Shown: positions 31,312-42,874, numbered from the stretch's first letter. The stretch is DNA of 64,000 nt from Lasiosphaeria ovina (GCA_033439765.1 JAULSN010000002.1:7006001-7070000), one strand, 5' to 3'. The notes: a model not told the origin generated them from the letters alone. Translations and numbers: made by a program.

Positions 31312-33078
31312 TCACTCCTGCGACCGCAGCGGCGCTCTCTTGGCGTCGATGGCGGCCTCCCTCCTCCTGGCCGCCGAGAACGGGATGGACACCTTGACCT
31401 TGTGCTTGAACCCCTGCTGCACGCCGTCCCACTTGAGGTAGTTGTTGTACCCCGTCATGAGCTGCAGCGAGTAGTCGCCAGTGGCCTTGCCCGGCGTGAA
31501 CGACTGCTTGGGCGCGAGCAGGTTGCGGAACCACGGCTTGGCGTCGCCCGTGTCTGGCGGGATCATGCTGACGCTGCCGTCGGGGTAGTTCTCGGCGATC
31601 GAGTGGCATGATGTGCAGGCCGACTTGAAGTTGTCGACTGTGGGTTGTTAGCTGTGGTTCCACTCAGCCGAGGCGTGTGAAGTTTCGGCATCTTACCAGG
31701 GCCGTTCAGCCTCCCAGACACGCCCCAAGGGCTCAACGCTCGTGTCCCGCCCAGCCTCTTCTTGAGATCGTCCGCCACGGGATTGATCCAAGACTCGACG
31801 GGACGCTTTCCGTCTGCGTAATCTTGCTTGGTGAGGTCGGGGTCATTTCCCCACATGATGCCAACCGGGATGATACGGTCCCATGTCTGCAAGCTTTTGT
31901 TAGAGATATCGAGTTCGAGATCAACATCCAAATCTGCCAAGGGGCAACTCACGTTCTTGTGCTGGGTCAGACTCCCATCGTACATAAACGTGCCAAACAC
32001 CCACCCAATTGGCGACCGGTCGTCACGGACAGCGAAATCGACCTGCAGGAGTCGCAAATCGGTTGGTGTCGTTTTGCGCTCACTTGCGTTGTTATTCTTC
32101 ACAGACTTGGGGGTCGCAATGAACTAGACCGGTCAGCGACAGCCATCTCCAGTCTCCGAGGCGGGGAGAACATACAGCTTGCATCGTCGGAGCGTCCTTA
32201 AGATTGAAGAGTTGCGTTTCGTTGGCTTCCGTCATGAGAATCTGCGTCTGTGTCAGCCCTTTGTTGCCATGCGTCTGTCGCCCGAATCACTGCCTACCTT
32301 GAAGACACATGTTCCGGGGCGGAACAAGACTCCCTTCTCCCAGTTCGGCTTGGCCGGGTCTTCCCAGATTTCGCCAAAGGTTGCGGCGCCTGTTTGGTGT
32401 CCAGTCAGCTCACCGAGACATTGTAAAAACACAAAGGAAGTACCACGTACCGATCCAGTTATAGAACCCAACGGCCCACGCCTGCACGACCGTCTTCTGC
32501 TTGTCCGAAAGCTCTCCCGCCTTGGTAGGTCGCTCGAAAGTCAGACCGTGGACCGGCTCTCGGCCATTGTCGTTCCAGTGCATCCACGGGGCATGGTACC
32601 AGGGGCGGATAGGGTTCTTGTGCACGTCAAATTCGTTGTTGACATTGCCCTCCCAGCAGTACAGCTTAACCCGCGCGCAGTACTCAAGCGGGTCTTCCTT
32701 GTAGTCGATATCGAGCCACGGCGCTTCCTTGAGGGGATCAAGGCCCGGGACGGGCAGGTCTGGGCCGGGCAGTGTGGGCAGCTGGCCCTTGGCGGCTACG
32801 TTTTTGGCAGCCAGCGTCTTGGCGGCCACGATGTCAAAGGTGCCGGGCAGCTTGGGGTAGTCGTTTTTGATGCGGAAGACCTTGCCCGTCCAGTTGTCGG
32901 GCAGCTTGACCACATTCAGGTATCCCCATGATGTCTCGAACTGGGCCTTGGCTTCCTCGGCGGTGTGGGCCAGACTTGGGCCCGACAGCTGGCTGACTGC
33001 AACACCAGTTCCGCCGACTGCGGCTCCACCGGCAATGATGCGCTTGGTGACGGTTCGTGAGAAGAAGTTGGCCGCCAT
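31312..33078 (-). CDS. Predicted mitochondrial haem c protein with a single CxxCH motif
   Basis: Six exons on the minus strand (32451-33078, 32298-32389, 32176-32247, 31953-32123, 31697-31886, 31312-31637), all phase-consistent, 492 residues. The N-terminus (MAANFFSRTVTKRIIAGGAA) is basic and amphipathic and followed by a hydrophobic patch, as in mitochondrial import signals. Near residue 385 ACTSCHSIAENYPDG gives a CxxCH haem c attachment site with a Met (SVSMIPP) shortly after that could be the axial ligand. The large N-terminal region (WYHAPWMHWNDNGREPVHGL..., FGEIWEDPAKPNWEKG) is not a known cytochrome c fold but is conserved in fungal proteins of this size. Intermembrane-space electron transfer is inferred. 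It is divergent from the multicopper oxidase with a 1.2-kb spacer. Confidence 0.8.
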
Positions 33079-34282
33079 TGTGTGCTAGGTGTGGTGTTTA
33101 CAAACAATCGCAACTGTGGGGAAGGGGGGAGCCGAAGGAGGCAGGGCGCAACAGCAGCACTGAACAAGAAAAGAAACGAAAAAGGAAAATGGCAGAGCAC
33201 AGAGAGCAGAATTGGGGAATGTGACCCTTCTTTATTTCCTCGGCTGTTTCAATTGGGCAGGCTTCCAGTGCAAGAAGCAATGCTTTTGGGACTGGGCCAG
33301 TGTTCAGCTTATGCCTGTTTTGTGCCAGCACCCGCTGGCCATTTCTCCCCCAGGCCTAGACCGCACGCGTCTCGCCCTTGCTCGGACATTTGACCACCTG
33401 CAAGCAGCAAAAAATGCTCCGTGAAATGAAAGAAGATCCATGTGCCATTGGAAGCCTTGCGCCAAACCGAGCGCCTGGCTGTCGGGTTTCGGACGCAGGC
33501 TTATTGGCGTTCTGTAACAGGCCATCATTGGCAGGCTGTGGGTGCAAGACGCGAGCTGAGGTTGACGTATCAATTGTCAGCTAAGCTTCTCTATCTAAAT
33601 GTGGCTTGCGGGCGATCAGTGCCGGGCTGTGACTGGCTGGCCATCAGTGCCGGCTTGCCATTTATCGGTTCTAGACCTCGCTAGCGCTTTTTTGGGAATA
33701 GAGGGTGGCATTTCAGCTCTGTCTAGGCCTCAATAGCGCGCCCAGTCGCGCCGCATCCCATCCTAAAATGACAACGACGGCTAACCGATAGTCTCGCCGC
33801 ACCCCGCACCATCTAATGTTCATGGGGAATTTCAGGGTATCAACACACACCTTTACCTCTCTGTGCTGAATTGTGAAATTCCATACAGTATTACAACCAA
33901 GTCTCTTTATTTCACTCGCCGGAATTGTATTCCCAGACCCGGACCTCCTTATCATGGTTTGTTACGGAGTGAAATGTTACGTTTCAGGACATTTCCTTCA
34001 TTAAAAAACAATCAATATTTCACCCCTAATACTGACACCAGTGGGTCATGGCAACCGCAAACGGCGCAAATCGCTAACCGATGTGAAAGTCAGCCAGGGT
34101 GGTAATTCGCCCGCAGTTGTCATAAACTGAAATGGGATATATCACTCGAAGATGACATCGCTGGCGCTTGCAAGGTACCCAACCTCTACATATCCCCGCC
34201 CTGCCCGTCGTGGCAAAACCGGCCCTCCCCTGATCAAACCCCCTCAGTCACCTCTCACAGTCGTCAGGGCCCAAACGTCAAT
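33079..34282. promoter_or_regulatory. Divergent spacer, haem c protein / multicopper oxidase
   Basis: 1.2 kb between two divergent starts with no supported gene. It holds both promoters and leaders. Small imperfect direct repeats (ATCAGTGCCGGG / ATCAGTGCCGGC) occur near 33616-33655. Confidence 0.5.
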
Positions 34283-36535
34283 ATGGGTCTTCTGGAGAGC
34301 TGCAAGACGCTCGCCCTCTATCTCACAGCTTTGCTCCCGTCATCGCTCCTGGAGTATGGTTCGTCTTCACACCAGGTCACTTTCGGGTCACCGTTCACGG
34401 GCGATGTCCACCGCCCCGGGGGCCACTACCCCAAGTTTCCCGCACCCAACGGACCCGACGACCCCAATGAGGAGTTTGTGTGCAAGTATCCGAGTCTGGG
34501 CAAACAGTGGTCCAGCTGCTCCACCGCGGACGACCGGACGTGCTGGCTGAAGAACTCAGACGGCTCCGAACAGTTTGACATCAACACGGACTACGAGAAC
34601 CAATGGCCCGAGGGCATCACGCGCGAGTACTACCTGGTTGTCAACAACCAGACCTTCAACGCCGACGGCATCGCGAACCCCGACGGCAAGGTGTTCAACG
34701 ACTCATACCCCGGCCCTTGGATCAAAGCGTGCTGGGGGGACCTGATCCGGGTGACCGTGTTCAACAACCTGACGTTCAACGGCACGACGGTGCACTGGCA
34801 TGGGTTCCGGCAGCTCAACAGCACCGAGATGGACGGCGTCAACGGGGTGACGCAGTGCCCCATCGCGCCGCAGCACAGCTACACGTACGAATTCCGAGCC
34901 ACGCAGTACGGCACTTCGTGGTACCACAGCCACTACTCGCTGCAGTACGCCGACGGCCTGCACGGCCCCATCACCGTCTTTGGCCCGTCGTCGGCCAGCT
35001 ACGACGAGGGCCGGAACCCCCTCATCATCACCGACTGGAACCACCGTAGCGCCTTCAAGGACTGGCAGCGCGAGCTCGTCCCCAAGCCGAGCTTCCCCAC
35101 CATGAACAGCGTGCTCATTAACGGGCATGGTAGGTTTCCTTGTTCGTGAATCTGACAGCAGGAACTAATCTTAACTTTATAGGAAACTTCGCCGGTGCTT
35201 TTCCGAGGGACAAGTTCAACATGACGGTGACCAAGGTCAGCAACCATCACACTTTTTCACCGCCATCCATCCATCCATCATCCACGCATAGAGTACTCAC
35301 ACTCAGAACACACAGAACAAGAAATATCTGCTCCGGATCATCAACACATCCGTCGACACGACCTACATCTTTAGCATCGACAACCATGAGTTCACCGTGA
35401 TGTCATCCGACTTCGTGCCCGTGGTGCCCTACAACGTCAGCCACATCGCCGTGGGCATCGGGCAGCGGTACCACGTAGTGCTCAACGCCGTGCCGCTCGA
35501 CAACGGCGCGCTGTCGGCGACGGGCGACTACTGGATCCGCGCGATCCCCGCCGACGGCTGCAAGGGCTTCGAGACGGGCAACGAGCCCGACGAGCGCCAG
35601 GGGATCTTGCGCTATGATGATGAGAGTAGAGGCGTGCCGACGAGTTTCCGCGATGGGTTTTCCACCGCGTGTCGCGATGAGAATTATACACATCTCGTGC
35701 CCGTGCTGCCGTGGAAGATTCCGCCTGCGTCGATTTCTTGTGCGTCTTTTTTCTTTTCCTTCCTTCCTCCCTTTCATGTTATTAAGTTGGACTTTGTCTG
35801 ACGTGAGTCGACTGACAATCCCCTCATCAGCACTGACCCCGAAATTCGACATCGGCAAGGTCAGCCGGCCGGCGCGGCCCGAGCGAGCAGACAATTTTTC
35901 GTGGTGGGCGATGGGGGACCACCCGCTGTGGCTCGACTTTGGGCGGCCGACGCTGCTCGACCTGCACAACACGACGTGGAACAACGACTCGGTGGTCATC
36001 ACGCAGAACGGCAACGACGATACGTGGGTGTACCTGGTCATCACAGGGCCGGGCAACAACGGCGCCTCGACAAACCAAACGCGGTCCTTTTTCCCCGTGG
36101 CGCATCCCGTGAGTGTTCTCTTAGTCTACTCTCCCGCTGGTTCTAATTTGGTGGGTAAAATAGATGCACCTGCACGGACACGACTTCGCACTGCTCGCAC
36201 AGGGCAACGACTCGAGCAAGCTGCCCGACGTAAAACTCAAGTTCGATAACCCGCCGCGGCGCGACGTGGTGCTGCTGCCGTCGAACGGGTACGTGGTGGT
36301 GGCGTTCAAGGCCGACAACCCGGGGTCGTGGCTGTTCCACTGCCACATCCCGTGGCACGCGTCGAGCGGGCTGGCGCTGCAGATCCTCGAGCGCCAGGCG
36401 GACTTGCAGAAGATGATGACCGACGCGCGCCTGGCCGAGACGCGCAGGGTCTGCCGCGAGTGGGACGCGTGGTACGCCGACCCGTCGAACCACTGGAATG
36501 CATCCGCGCCGTTCCAGGACGACTCGGGGATCTGA
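34283..36535 (+). CDS. Multicopper oxidase (laccase-like)
   Basis: Five exons (34283-35129, 35183-35235, 35316-35739, 35831-36108, 36164-36535), phase-consistent, 657 residues. Laccases oxidise phenols and reduce O2 to water with four coppers. All copper-binding segments are present: TVHWHGFRQ near residue 172, WYHSHYSLQYADGLHGP near 213, HPMHLHGHDF at the exon 4/5 junction, and WLFHCHIPWHASSGLALQ near 595. A hydrophobic N-terminus (LALYLTALLPSSLL) suggests secretion, and NxS/T sites are frequent. The protein has a long pre-domain segment with cysteines (FVCKYPSLGKQWSSCSTADD) as in ascomycete laccases. The second acceptor could alternatively lie at 35305, but 35315 fits the family frame. Confidence 0.93.
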
Positions 36536-37012
36536 TGGGTTGGGCTCGACCCGTGTCTCGATAATACCGGAGCTGTGGTATAATTATGTGTGTAAAGTGA
36601 ATGCGAATTTGTGTGTAAGTGACTGGGAAAGCATCTAGAGGAAATGCACTCCAATCCCTGAATGTTTGTTGGCGTGGTACTCGGGCAGAATAAAATCATC
36701 TGGATATTAAAATCATTGAAAGATACCGCTCCCTAATAAAGTGGAAGACCACCGTAAGTGGTCTGAACGGTTGATGATGGTTGCAGGGTTGTCGGCAGGA
36801 ACTGTAACGGCGTGAATGATCCCACTGGTGAAGCCACTGTGGGAAGAGAGCGATACACAGACACCACGGCAGTATAGTTTTGCTGGAGAGCAACATCCGC
36901 AGGTGCACCAGTCATCTGCAAGACAAGCTTCTCCAGCATGTGAGTCCGCTGCTCAAGCTGCTGAGTCTTCTGAATAGGCTCCCGCTGTTCCTTGATCCGG
37001 TGCATTAATTAT
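36536..37012. other. Spacer with a minus-strand orphan frame
   Basis: The minus strand from 37005 to 36733 is open for 90 codons (coiled-coil-like RIKEQREPIQKTQQLEQRTH start). Its ATG falls in the target-site duplication of the transposon and upstream stops follow closely, so it may be the tail of an older gene. Not supported as a gene. Confidence 0.35.
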
Positions 37013-37640
37013 GAGGGTTGCTGCGCGCACCCACCCTTTTTGCTCGGTGCACCCTCCATTCCTAACATCGTAGGCCTGGCACCTGTCATTCTAGATCTAC
37101 CTTCTTGTACGCAAAAATGCCCACTTTCAACGCAACTAGCCATGCAACTAGCCCACACTATGGCAGGGTCGACTTTGTTGAATTATGAAGCTATTTTCAA
37201 CTCTCGTTAATCCAGGTAAGTAATGACCAATTCCGCTTCCTATCACCATACCGTATTGACGAGCCTGGTTATATTTAGATGGCATCACGAACTCCCTCTC
37301 CACCTCCCTCGCCGGCACCGGGCGCGGCCGACTCACCCGATCTCCTGCCCGCAGCCCGAAGTCCCTCGCCGGCGCCGAGCACATAAATTGTATGCCTGGT
37401 GACTGGCAATATTGTTGCTGCATTTTCCGCCCTATTTACGATACTTTTGTGGGAGCCCGCAACCAACCCTGTATGCCCTGCCAGGGCAAGGATGAGATTC
37501 ATGGGCGGCTCCATCCAAAAGACCGAATTTACTACGGCAAAAGCCGGGCAGTTGATGTCAAGTGCCAGGCCTGTGATTTTATCATAGGGTGGGTGCACCG
37601 AGCAAAAGGGGTGGGTACGCGCAGCAATCCTCTTAATTAT
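37005..37640. mobile_element. hAT-type non-autonomous DNA transposon (MITE-like), with 8-bp target duplication
   Basis: The element body is 37013-37632 (620 bp). The ends are inverted repeats: GAGGGTTGCTGCGCGCACCC on the left and, read inward from the right, GAGGATTGCTGCGCGTACCC. Similarity continues inward for about 75-85 bp (TTTTGCTCGGTGCACCC, GGCCTGGCAC). An exact 8-bp direct duplication, TTAATTAT, flanks it at 37005-37012 and 37633-37640. Eight-bp duplications are typical of hAT elements. No transposase is present; the interior has a strong GTAAGT donor (37215) and an acceptor just before an ATG (37280), with a short Pro/Ser-rich frame and two CxxC pairs, perhaps a remnant of a parent gene. 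Confidence 0.85.
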
Positions 37641-38005
37641 AGCCTAGTAAACCGGCTAGGAAAAAGCCTTAGGTGTTTTGGAGAAGAGATAAGACCTCTA
37701 GGATTCCGAGATAGGGACTCCAATTGCTTTTACCCCCGTCGGGGGAAAACCTATAAGGCGAGCCGTAAAGAATTGAGGCCTTTCGTCAACTCATGTTTAG
37801 TACACGATAGGTTGTTAAAGGTGGTGCGGCTCGGTATCATTACTCTATTTACCCCTATCTAAACCATCATAGGTATAATTAACATCATAAAATGCCCAAT
37901 AATACGTTCACACCTGCTCATAATCGTATTATCGCTCATCCCGAGCCATACCTTTTCATCGAAAGCCTCGTCCCAAACATCCTATCCCTAAAAAAAAGTT
38001 TTCAC
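37641..38005. other. AT-rich spacer
   Basis: Between the transposon and the 3' end of the broken gene on the minus strand. Nothing recognised. Confidence 0.5.
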
Positions 38006-39251
38006 CTATGCGTCAGTACTATCCGGAATCTCCCCCTCCTCCTCCTCCTCCTCATCGTCCTCGATCTCAATAACAACAGGCAGTGCCTGCACGGCCGCGC
38101 CAGCCCGTCTGCGTCCCTCAACCAGCATCTCATAGCCCTCAACCACGCCCTCAAACATACCATGTCTCTTGAAAACATTCGTCTGACCCACGAGCTCCTG
38201 CTCAATCGTGCAACGAGCTGCCTGCGACGACGACGATGACGGGTCCTCAAGCACGCTCGTCCTGAGCGCCATAATACTCTCAGGCGTGGTCATGACGCCG
38301 CATACGGCGCGCATGCCTGCATTGACAATGCCGCTGAGCGCCGCCTCCACGATGTCGCGCTGCGCATCGGTGAACAGCAGGGCCCGCGTGATGAGGAAAC
38401 TGTTAACGGAGAGCAGCGCGCGCAGGGCGTTGAGGCGCGTGCCGAAGCCGGCGGGCGGGACTGCAGCGGCCTGGATGGCGCGCAGGTTAGCTGTGACTGT
38501 GGTGGTGGGGCGGCGGGTGTTGCTCTTTATCTTGGTGCGGCCGGGAACGAGGGCCGTGGATTTGTTGGGCGTGGCGCCCGTGCCGGTGGCCGTAGAATTG
38601 GCAAGTGTTTGCTGCAGGAGCATGAGGGATTCTTGAGTCTCCGTGTTGCCGTCGCTGCTTCTGACGGCCTCGGCTTAAACGGCAAGCGGCTCCAGCGTCG
38701 TCTTGATTGTCGTGACCAGTGCATCAAAGCCGACGAGTTGGTCGGGCTGCGGCGCAAACATGTCGTCGTAGCGGGTGTTGATGAAGGCTGCAGGGCGACC
38801 GCGGGGCTTGGAGGTCGCCAGCGAAGCGACGAGGTTGCGCGCTTCGCTCTCGGTCAGCATGGATGCGAGAACGTGACGAATGTCGGCGATGGGCAGCCGA
38901 GCGGCTACCGCCGACACGCCCATGATGGCAGAGGGTTTGGGGCTGGGGGACAATGACATGGCTGCGCTGAGGCTGCGGGGCGGCCTCGTGTGCGTCCTTG
39001 GCGAAGACGAGGTTGCTGCTGCTGGGCGGCTCGGCCTTGGGTTTGTTCACGCTCAGGGGTGCAAGCGCAGCAGACTGATGAAATGAGTGCGACAGACATG
39101 GGTCCAATGGGGGAGTAGCTCAGTTTTCAGCCGGCTGAGCCGATGAGCTGCAGGTCGTTGGGGCGAGCGAGAGACGCGTTCGTTTCGAGTTGCCATTTCC
39201 CTGTGGCGTCGGCGTACCGTTGTCGTCGCGGGGTCGCTTTGCTGTAGCCAT
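38006..39251 (-). pseudogene. Broken gene with two in-frame stops and a frameshift; unknown function
   Basis: On the minus strand ATG 39251 starts ATAKRPRDDNGTPTPQGNGN, interrupted by TGA at 39120-39122. The same frame stays open to about 38965, then the coding trace moves to the frame of SLSPSPKPSAIMGVSAVAAR and meets TAA at 38675-38677. The same frame then runs on to 38006 and ends with a Glu/Asp tail (EIEDDEEEEEEGEIPDSTDA). No intron explains the breaks. The intact product would be a ~400-residue nuclear-looking protein (KRPRDD and SKRTR basic motifs) with an acidic C-terminus. Both stops could arise from C-to-T changes. A shorter expressed protein from ATG 38959 or 38623 is not excluded. 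Confidence 0.55.
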
Positions 39252-39784
39252 ATTGAGTTCAGGCTGGGGCGAGTAATAAGTGAAACAAAAGGGGCAGCTC
39301 AGATGCCAAATCTTGAGTGTCGAATCTTGAGTGACGAGATGGCAGTGGTTTACCAGTCGAAAGTGTCGAGATGGAAATGGTTGGCGTTTGGGTGTGAAGG
39401 TGAAGACTGAGGTGGTGTCTACTTTGACAAACGGCACGGAAGAGTTTTACGTCACCGGAACAAGCATAAATACACTGCGCTGCTCCATCTGGAGCATGTC
39501 AGGTCGCCTCAAACCACCAAGCCCAAGCAAATCTCCATTCTGAGCCCGATCCAAGTCAATCAGCCCCCGATGGGTCTCGTTCAACGCAACCGACCCATTT
39601 GAAGAGCAACAAGCCGCCATATATATCTCTACCTTGTGACGTGGCTTTCCGATCTGGCCGTGGTTGGCAATTTTCACAACTCTGAAACTTCCCATTCCGC
39701 CCACAGGTAATCCATGCTCTGCCCGTTCACCCCGGCACACCGGAATTCACTGACAACAACAATTAATTGATAATGTGTTCCAGG
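39252..39784. promoter_or_regulatory. Promoter and leader of gene B, including a 5'-leader intron
   Basis: The intron at 39707-39783 (CAG|GTAATC ... CACTGAC ... TTCCAG) ends one base before the gene B ATG. The rest is the divergent spacer to the broken gene. No other gene. Confidence 0.55.
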
Positions 39785-40360
39785 ATGCCGAATAAAAAGG
39801 CCAAAAAGGTGAAAAGCAACAAACCTATATTGCTTCCATGGGTCAAGGACAAGTTTGGTGTCATCATTGAGAAAGGTATCGACGAATCACTCAAGGATTT
39901 ATACACCAAAAACTATGGGCCATTGAGACGCTGTCCGAAAGACGAGGTGCCAAGGTTTTGCTGCGACATTCTCGATGCGGAAGAATGGTGCGAAGAATAC
40001 CCCGAGTTCAAGCACCCCACAGCCGAGTCGATAGAGGAATTGGAGATAAGATTTTACGACAAGGTCGAAGAGCTGCGCGACGTCGTCATACTATTCCTAG
40101 AGAATTTGAGCCTCGCGGACCGATTTGGGGATATATTCAAGGATAAACATTTGGATGAGAGAGCGGCATTCCTCGAAGAGCGGCGGAAATTGGTAGAAAT
40201 ATACCCAAACGCGAGAGCAGAGTCAATGGCCTTGTTAAGGGCAGCTAAAGCTACTCGTGAGTTTTCGAAACTCGTGGGGAAGGACAATTCGCGTATCTTC
40301 AGCAGCTCAAAAAGACGAAAACACAAGATGGCTGAAAAACTCTTTGATATGCTGCGATAG
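39785..40360 (+). CDS. Family member B: unrecognised 191-residue protein
   Basis: Single coding exon. The ATG is 39785, directly after the leader-intron acceptor (CCAG|gATG); the frame is open upstream only through intron sequence from a TTG. Very charged and helical: an N-terminal Lys cluster (KKAKKVKSNK), then LPWVKDKFGVIIEKGIDESL, FCCDILDAEEW..EYPEF and two long amphipathic helices. It aligns along most of its length with gene A, sharing FPW/LPW, FCC-[DE]-[IV]-LDA, W..[HY]P and, near the end, EFSKL followed by a Lys-rich tail. No signal peptide or membrane segment. Function unknown; soluble intracellular protein inferred. Confidence 0.75.
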   Translation: MPNKKAKKVKSNKPILLPWVKDKFGVIIEKGIDESLKDLYTKNYGPLRRCPKDEVPRFCCDILDAEEWCEEYPEFKHPTAESIEELEIRFYDKVEELRDVVILFLENLSLADRFGDIFKDKHLDERAAFLEERRKLVEIYPNARAESMALLRAAKATREFSKLVGKDNSRIFSSSKRRKHKMAEKLFDMLR

Positions 40361-41382
40361 GGGACAATAGCTCTCACAGCGGCTGGTAGTGTAGTCAGGT
40401 GGCGGGACGGAGCGTCGAGCGATGAAGTAGAATGGATTCTGGAAGCGTTGACATTGGCTGGCTTTTAACCTAGAAACCTACCTTGATAGTTAACACTTGC
40501 TCTCAAAGCACGACCTCATCAATCCAGGAGCCTTCATAGCCACTACAACCGTTAAGAGAGGGACATTTATTATGGGTCCCCATCATGCTGTTTTATTGTA
40601 GCACGCCACGGCCAGCCATATCACCGTTGCGGCCCACGCAAGGCTTAGTAGCATGGACCACCAGTCCTAATTCTCCAATAGTGAGAAAAGCATTTACTGC
40701 TAATAATGCGGTGCGGCTTCTATGGGTAAAGAAGGCTGTGCAAATAAAATTGAGTTTGCCCTGATCGCAAGCAAACCGCGAGGGCCAGTCACAACATTAG
40801 TTACGCAGCGTACTCCCTCGCACCTATCGGCGCCTGAATCGTTGTTCGAAGTTTGGATTTGAGTTGGAAATGCTGGCCAGATTTCATCTAATAGGTATTG
40901 GTCACGTTCCGAGTTACTGAAGCTGAAAACGATTTCCCATGACCGTTTTTACCTGTTTCAACCTGTATCAGCTCACTGAGGTGTATCGCAAAAGATAGTT
41001 CCATACGGCTTTTGGGTGTTTCAACCTACGTCAGCTGCTGGAGAGTGTTTTGACCCACTAGAATCTTTTTCCGCTGACTGTTACCGGCCTGGTCTCTCTG
41101 GGCAGGTATAATTTCACTGGCACATCCTGTCCCGAGGATGTTACTTTCCAGTTATTTACCCAAGCTTCGCCCATCCATTGTTGTATATTCTAAGTGCAGC
41201 CTCTGTAACAAACCAGCCATATTTCCATTATCTACACCCAGGTTCTCGAACCTCACCACAATCCATTGCCTGCACGACTTCACGAACTCGCATTCCAGTG
41301 TCAGGCAATTTGTACCGTATGCACGCGTTTGCTCATGGGAGATATAACGGGGTAATTGAACTGATCTTATTGCCTCTGTAGG
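40361..41382. promoter_or_regulatory. Spacer with two TGTTTCAACC elements upstream of C
   Basis: No gene supported. TGTTTCAACCTG.ATCAGCT (40954) and TGTTTCAACCTACGTCAGCT (41017) are near-identical copies of one element 357 and 420 bp before the C start. A leader intron ends at 41381 (donor probably GTATGC at 41317; CTGAT branch; TGTAG). Confidence 0.55.
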
Positions 41383-41804
41383 ATGTCTGAGAAGGAGCCC
41401 CAGACAAAACCTCCCACGTCATTGCCAAACGATACCGAAGAATGGCCTAAACCTTGGGGTCCGAAAGATTCCACCGATCCCTGATACGATCCATTGCGCT
41501 TCTGTGCTTCAACGACGTCCTCGAGCGCGACGTCATCGACTGGCTCGCGAAACATCCCCGGTACGAGAAACGGACCAAGATGGGTGCCTTGCGGCTGCGC
41601 TGGAACTTTGGCCGCAAGGTGGAGGAGATTTGCGAGGTTGTGTTTATGCACTTCCGGATGATATATAACTTCAAGGACTACAACCGCAAAGATGGCGTCA
41701 TGGACGGCATGGCGAGACTGGAGCGGAACATAGAAATGTACAAGAGACTTTTCAATAAGTCTTGCAAGAGCTCAATGCGCTCGCTCAAGACCTTCAAGTG
41801 GTAG
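41383..41804 (+). pseudogene. Family member C, frameshifted
   Basis: ATG 41383 follows a leader-intron acceptor (GTAG|gATG) and opens SEKEPQTKPPTSLPNDTEEW, but this frame stops at about 41483. The family-like frame starts after a stop near 41449: LLCFNDVLERDVIDWLAKHP, then VEEICEVVFMHF, ending at 41804. The crossover must lie between 41450 and 41480, where there is a GGGG run (41456-41459). A one-base indel, true or from sequencing, is the simplest explanation; no intron fits. The conserved DVL..W..HP..Y core and following helix match gene D best. Confidence 0.65.
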
Positions 41805-42874
41805 CTCGAGGTGTCCCAAGCCAAAGGGAAATGGGGAACCGGCGATGCCGTACTTGCAACGATTCTACCTGGCCGTATCGGGGTCATTATCGGGGGTATT
41901 AGCAGCTGGTTATCCATGGGGCGGGGCGATCTATTCTTTTCCTACCCACCATCTTATGTATTTCTATATATTGTATAACTTGCAAATGATTTAACCACCC
42001 TCTTTAAAGGATTGAAGTGCATTGTATTTTGTCATCTCAAGGAGGGACTTCCACAACTAGATGTATGACCAATGTGAAACAGCATATGCATATCACCACG
42101 CACATACTCAAATGAACACAGTTGAGCAGTATCTGCGGTATTATAGCAAAAAGTCAAATAACTAAACGGCACCGGCAGAGTTATACCAGCCAACTTACGA
42201 ACCTTACCACTGAGGAATTAAGTATATAGGCTACCCAAAAGCTTCACTGCAGTTCACGAACTTATCAAAGTAAAACAAGTTGATTATTCGCAAAAGTCGG
42301 AATTCATTTGATGGTGCATAGAAAATTAAAGGGGTGCTTGGGGCAGGCGTTTGGGTTTGGTCATTCTTTATCAGAACACTGGCATTGATGGCTAATATCA
42401 GTTCGCTGACCTGGAGGGTCTATTGTGATGGGATTGGCATTGTCCAGTTCGGAACTAGCAGCCGCCATGACTCCTTTCACGACTCGACTAATGATCTTTT
42501 CTTTGTTTTTTTCTTTCTTCTATCGTTTGCAATCGACCTGCCAAGTGATTGTCGAGTATTTGCCACGAGACAATAACATGGACAAGCATTTAGTCACCAT
42601 GACTGTACAATGTCTTTGTCTATCTGTTCAATTACCAATATAATACCTTGGAGCCGTCGTCCAGGGGATGATATGGCTTGTTGTTCACAGCCCTAAGAAC
42701 TTGGTTGCCTGCCCAGCACATCATGCCTACGCAACATCAAGATAACAACGGTACATCCTTTTCTTCGCCTTGAATTGTCTTGATATGACCAAGATGCTGT
42801 AACAAGCGAGAAGGACACTTCAAGAAGTGGTGAAGGACAGCCAAGAAACTTGGGTGCTATGACTCGAGTTTGAG
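41805..42874. other. AT-rich spacer
   Basis: No gene recognised over ~1.07 kb. It is AT-rich around 41930-42330, with T-rich stretches near 42500. Likely decayed intergenic DNA. Confidence 0.45.

Noticed and set aside
37392..37862. 156-codon frame with two CxxC pairs
   Set aside because: It runs across the right end and target duplication of the hAT-like element, so the joined frame is accidental.
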